DNA of 64,000 bases from assembly GCF_033304615.1 (NCBI RefSeq), contig NZ_CP129118.1, positions 3,344,001-3,408,000 on the forward strand. The letters run 5' to 3'. Under the pieces are notes generated by a model. The model did not search any database and was not told where the DNA came from. It saw only the letters and a list, made by a program, of their open reading frames with translations. Source of the DNA: Sporosarcina oncorhynchi. Lineage in GTDB: Bacteria; Bacillota; Bacilli; Bacillales_A; Planococcaceae. Below, piece by piece: positions 62,545 through 64,000 of the stretch. Position 1 is the first letter of the stretch. Every line of letters begins with the position of its first letter. The position numbers were made by a program, and so were the translations under genes.

Positions 62545-63738
62545 GTGGAACGAGTAGTTGGAACAGTTGTTAGAGGTTTACGTTGCCCCATTATCAATAA
62601 AGGGGATAATATCGAACAAATCGTTGTAGATAGCGTACTAAAGGCTTCAGAAGTTGAAGGCATCACTATCAATGACAAAGATATCGTTACCGTCACAGAA
62701 TCCATCGTTGCGCGCGCGCAAGGAAACTACGCAAACATCGATCATATTGCAAAAGACGTTCAAGCAAAATTCGGCGACGACACAATTGGTGTCATATTCC
62801 CGATTTTAAGCCGTAACCGCTTTGCAATTTGCCTACGCGGTATTGCAAAAGGTGCAGCAAAGAAAATTGTTTTAATGCTCAGCTATCCATCCGATGAAGT
62901 CGGGAATCATCTGGTCGACATTGATACACTTGACGAAAAAGGCGTTAACCCTTGGACAGACGTGTTGAATGAAGAACAGTTCCGCAATCATTTCGGATAT
63001 GGTAAACATACATTTACGGGTGTAGATTACATCGACTATTATAAATCCATCGTTGAAGAATACGGTATCGAATGTGAAGTCATCTTCTCGAACAATGCAA
63101 AAACGATTCTTGATTACACAAAAAATGTACTGACATGTGATATCCATACACGCGTCAGAACTAAGCGTATTCTAGAAGCAAACGGCGGCGAAAAGATCTA
63201 CAGCCTTGATAACATTCTGTCCACGTCAATCGACGGCAGCGGTTATAATGAAGCGTTCGGTCTACTTGGCTCCAACAAAGCAACGGAAGACAGCATCAAG
63301 CTGTTCCCACGCAACTGCCAACCTGTCGTTGACAATATTCAAGCTATGCTACAAGAAAAGACAGGCAAAACAGTTGAAGTTATGGTCTATGGTGACGGCG
63401 CATTTAAAGATCCCGTCGGTAAAATCTGGGAGCTCGCAGATCCCGTCGTATCACCAGCTTACACTGCAGGCCTTGATGGCACACCAAATGAAATCAAACT
63501 CAAATACTTGGCAGACAACAACTTTGCTGAGCTACGCGGCGACGATTTGAAAAAAGCGATCAACGACTTCATCGAAAACAAAGAAGACGATCTCGTCGGC
63601 GCCATGGAATCCCAAGGAACAACTCCACGTAAACTGACTGACCTCATCGGTTCCCTATCCGATCTGACATCAGGAAGCGGCGACAAAGGAACACCCATCG
63701 TATTCATCCAAGGATACTTTGATAACTTTACGAAATAA
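62545..63738 (+). CDS. CofE-like (coenzyme F420-0:L-glutamate ligase family) protein
   Basis: 397 residues from GTG 62545, which follows TAGGAGCG at 6 nt; the frame is open from an ATG at 62512 without a site. The protein resembles the F420_ligase family: the early GDNIEQIVVDSVLKA and VTESIVARAQGNYANI, GVIFPILSRNRFA, and GDGAFKDPVG with WELADPVVSPAYTAGL. No F420 pathway gene is nearby and Bacillales mostly lack F420, so a glutamyl-ligase-like reaction on another acceptor is likely. Regulated possibly by the divergent LysR gene. Confidence 0.75.
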   Translation: MERVVGTVVRGLRCPIINKGDNIEQIVVDSVLKASEVEGITINDKDIVTVTESIVARAQGNYANIDHIAKDVQAKFGDDTIGVIFPILSRNRFAICLRGIAKGAAKKIVLMLSYPSDEVGNHLVDIDTLDEKGVNPWTDVLNEEQFRNHFGYGKHTFTGVDYIDYYKSIVEEYGIECEVIFSNNAKTILDYTKNVLTCDIHTRVRTKRILEANGGEKIYSLDNILSTSIDGSGYNEAFGLLGSNKATEDSIKLFPRNCQPVVDNIQAMLQEKTGKTVEVMVYGDGAFKDPVGKIWELADPVVSPAYTAGLDGTPNEIKLKYLADNNFAELRGDDLKKAINDFIENKEDDLVGAMESQGTTPRKLTDLIGSLSDLTSGSGDKGTPIVFIQGYFDNFTK

Positions 63739-63747
63739 GTTGTGTTG

Positions 63748-63784
63748 GCCCCTCATCATGTGCGTGTGATGAGGGGGTTTTTTG
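63748..63784 (+). terminator. Terminator of cofE-like gene
   Basis: CCCCTCATCA / TGATGAGGGG with an 8-nt loop and GTTTTTTG. Confidence 0.85.
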
Positions 63785-63789
63785 TATGG

Positions 63790-64000
63790 GACGGATTGTT
63801 GATCGTTTCGGGCGAGAGCTGGGGGTTTACGAGCGCGGGGTCATGGTTGAGCGGTTTTTGCACGATGTTGAGCGGATTTGGCCGATGGTTGAGCGGTTTC
63901 TGCACGATGTTGAGCGGATTTGGCCGTAAGTTGAGCGCTTTGTCGGCGAGGTTGAGCGGATTTGAACGTAGGTTGAGCGGTTTGTCGGCGAGGTTGAGCG
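63790..64000 (+). repeat. 21-bp tandem array, continues beyond window
   Basis: Units beginning GTTGAGCG recur every 21 bp from about 63847, for example GTTGAGCGGATTTGGCCGTA, alternating two tail types (TTTTTGCACGAT and ATTTGGCCGAT) and later TTTGTCGGCGAG. Earlier units (63790-63846) are degenerate. A short frame across it is in phase only because 21 is divisible by three; it hits a stop and has no ribosome binding site. Confidence 0.85.

Noticed and set aside
63786..63930. Short frame starting ATGGGACGG across the right-edge array
   Set aside because: No ribosome binding site, follows a terminator, and is open only because the 21-bp period is a multiple of three; it stops at 63928-63930.

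Overview
The window looks like chromosome from a low-to-mid GC Bacillota of the order Bacillales. Ribosome binding sites are strong AGGAGG-type, several genes start with TTG, and the dppABCDE and trpEDCFBA gene orders match Bacillus. My best guess is Planococcaceae (Sporosarcina-like), which is an inference and was not checked against a database. No rRNA, tRNA, complete insertion sequence, prophage or CRISPR array was seen.

Layout. 1-11,130 (minus strand) carries two peptide ABC importers: a dppABCDE operon headed by the D-aminopeptidase DppA, with dppE cut by the window edge, and an oppDFBCA operon ending in a terminator. 11,384-18,886 (minus) is a DUF4003 gene and the tryptophan operon trpEDCFBA, preceded by a Trp-specific T-box leader and an unusual 20-bp tandem repeat inside the transcribed leader. 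19,000-20,100 holds rluF and a probable type I toxin-antitoxin pair: a 27-residue holin-like peptide and a convergent antisense RNA. 20,177-23,346 contains an ABC ATPase with a PH-like membrane partner, then a two-gene toxin/immunity-like cassette between a truncated and an intact yugN-like gene. 23,441-34,795 has a polar amino-acid ABC importer, mgtE, an acetyl-CoA hydrolase/CoA-transferase with a LytTR regulator, a CBS-ACT protein, a UMF1-type transporter and a PAS-GGDEF-EAL protein.

34,825-53,460 holds single genes between repeat arrays. They include a TetM-like GTPase, methyltransferases, a VOC protein, a frameshifted FAD-dependent reductase, an HExxH protein, an SNF2 helicase and an ABC exporter. 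Three arrays (34.8-35.4, 51.2-51.8 and 52.9-53.5 kb) share one higher-order architecture: an 82-bp unit made of sub-blocks of 21+21+21+19 bp. The remainder carries a dCache-GGDEF diguanylate cyclase, GMP reductase, a flavin monooxygenase plus SDR pair under a TPP riboswitch, an ABC1 kinase, and a LysR regulator divergent from a CofE-like protein. The window ends in another, unrelated 21-bp tandem array.

How the genes work together. The left third is devoted to peptide and amino-acid supply, with a CodY-like box over the dpp promoter, a cre-like site upstream of opp and tRNA-sensing control of trp. The most novel-looking items are the TPP-controlled SDR/monooxygenase pair, the type I toxin-antitoxin locus, the 82-bp repeat family and the recombined toxin/immunity-like cassette.
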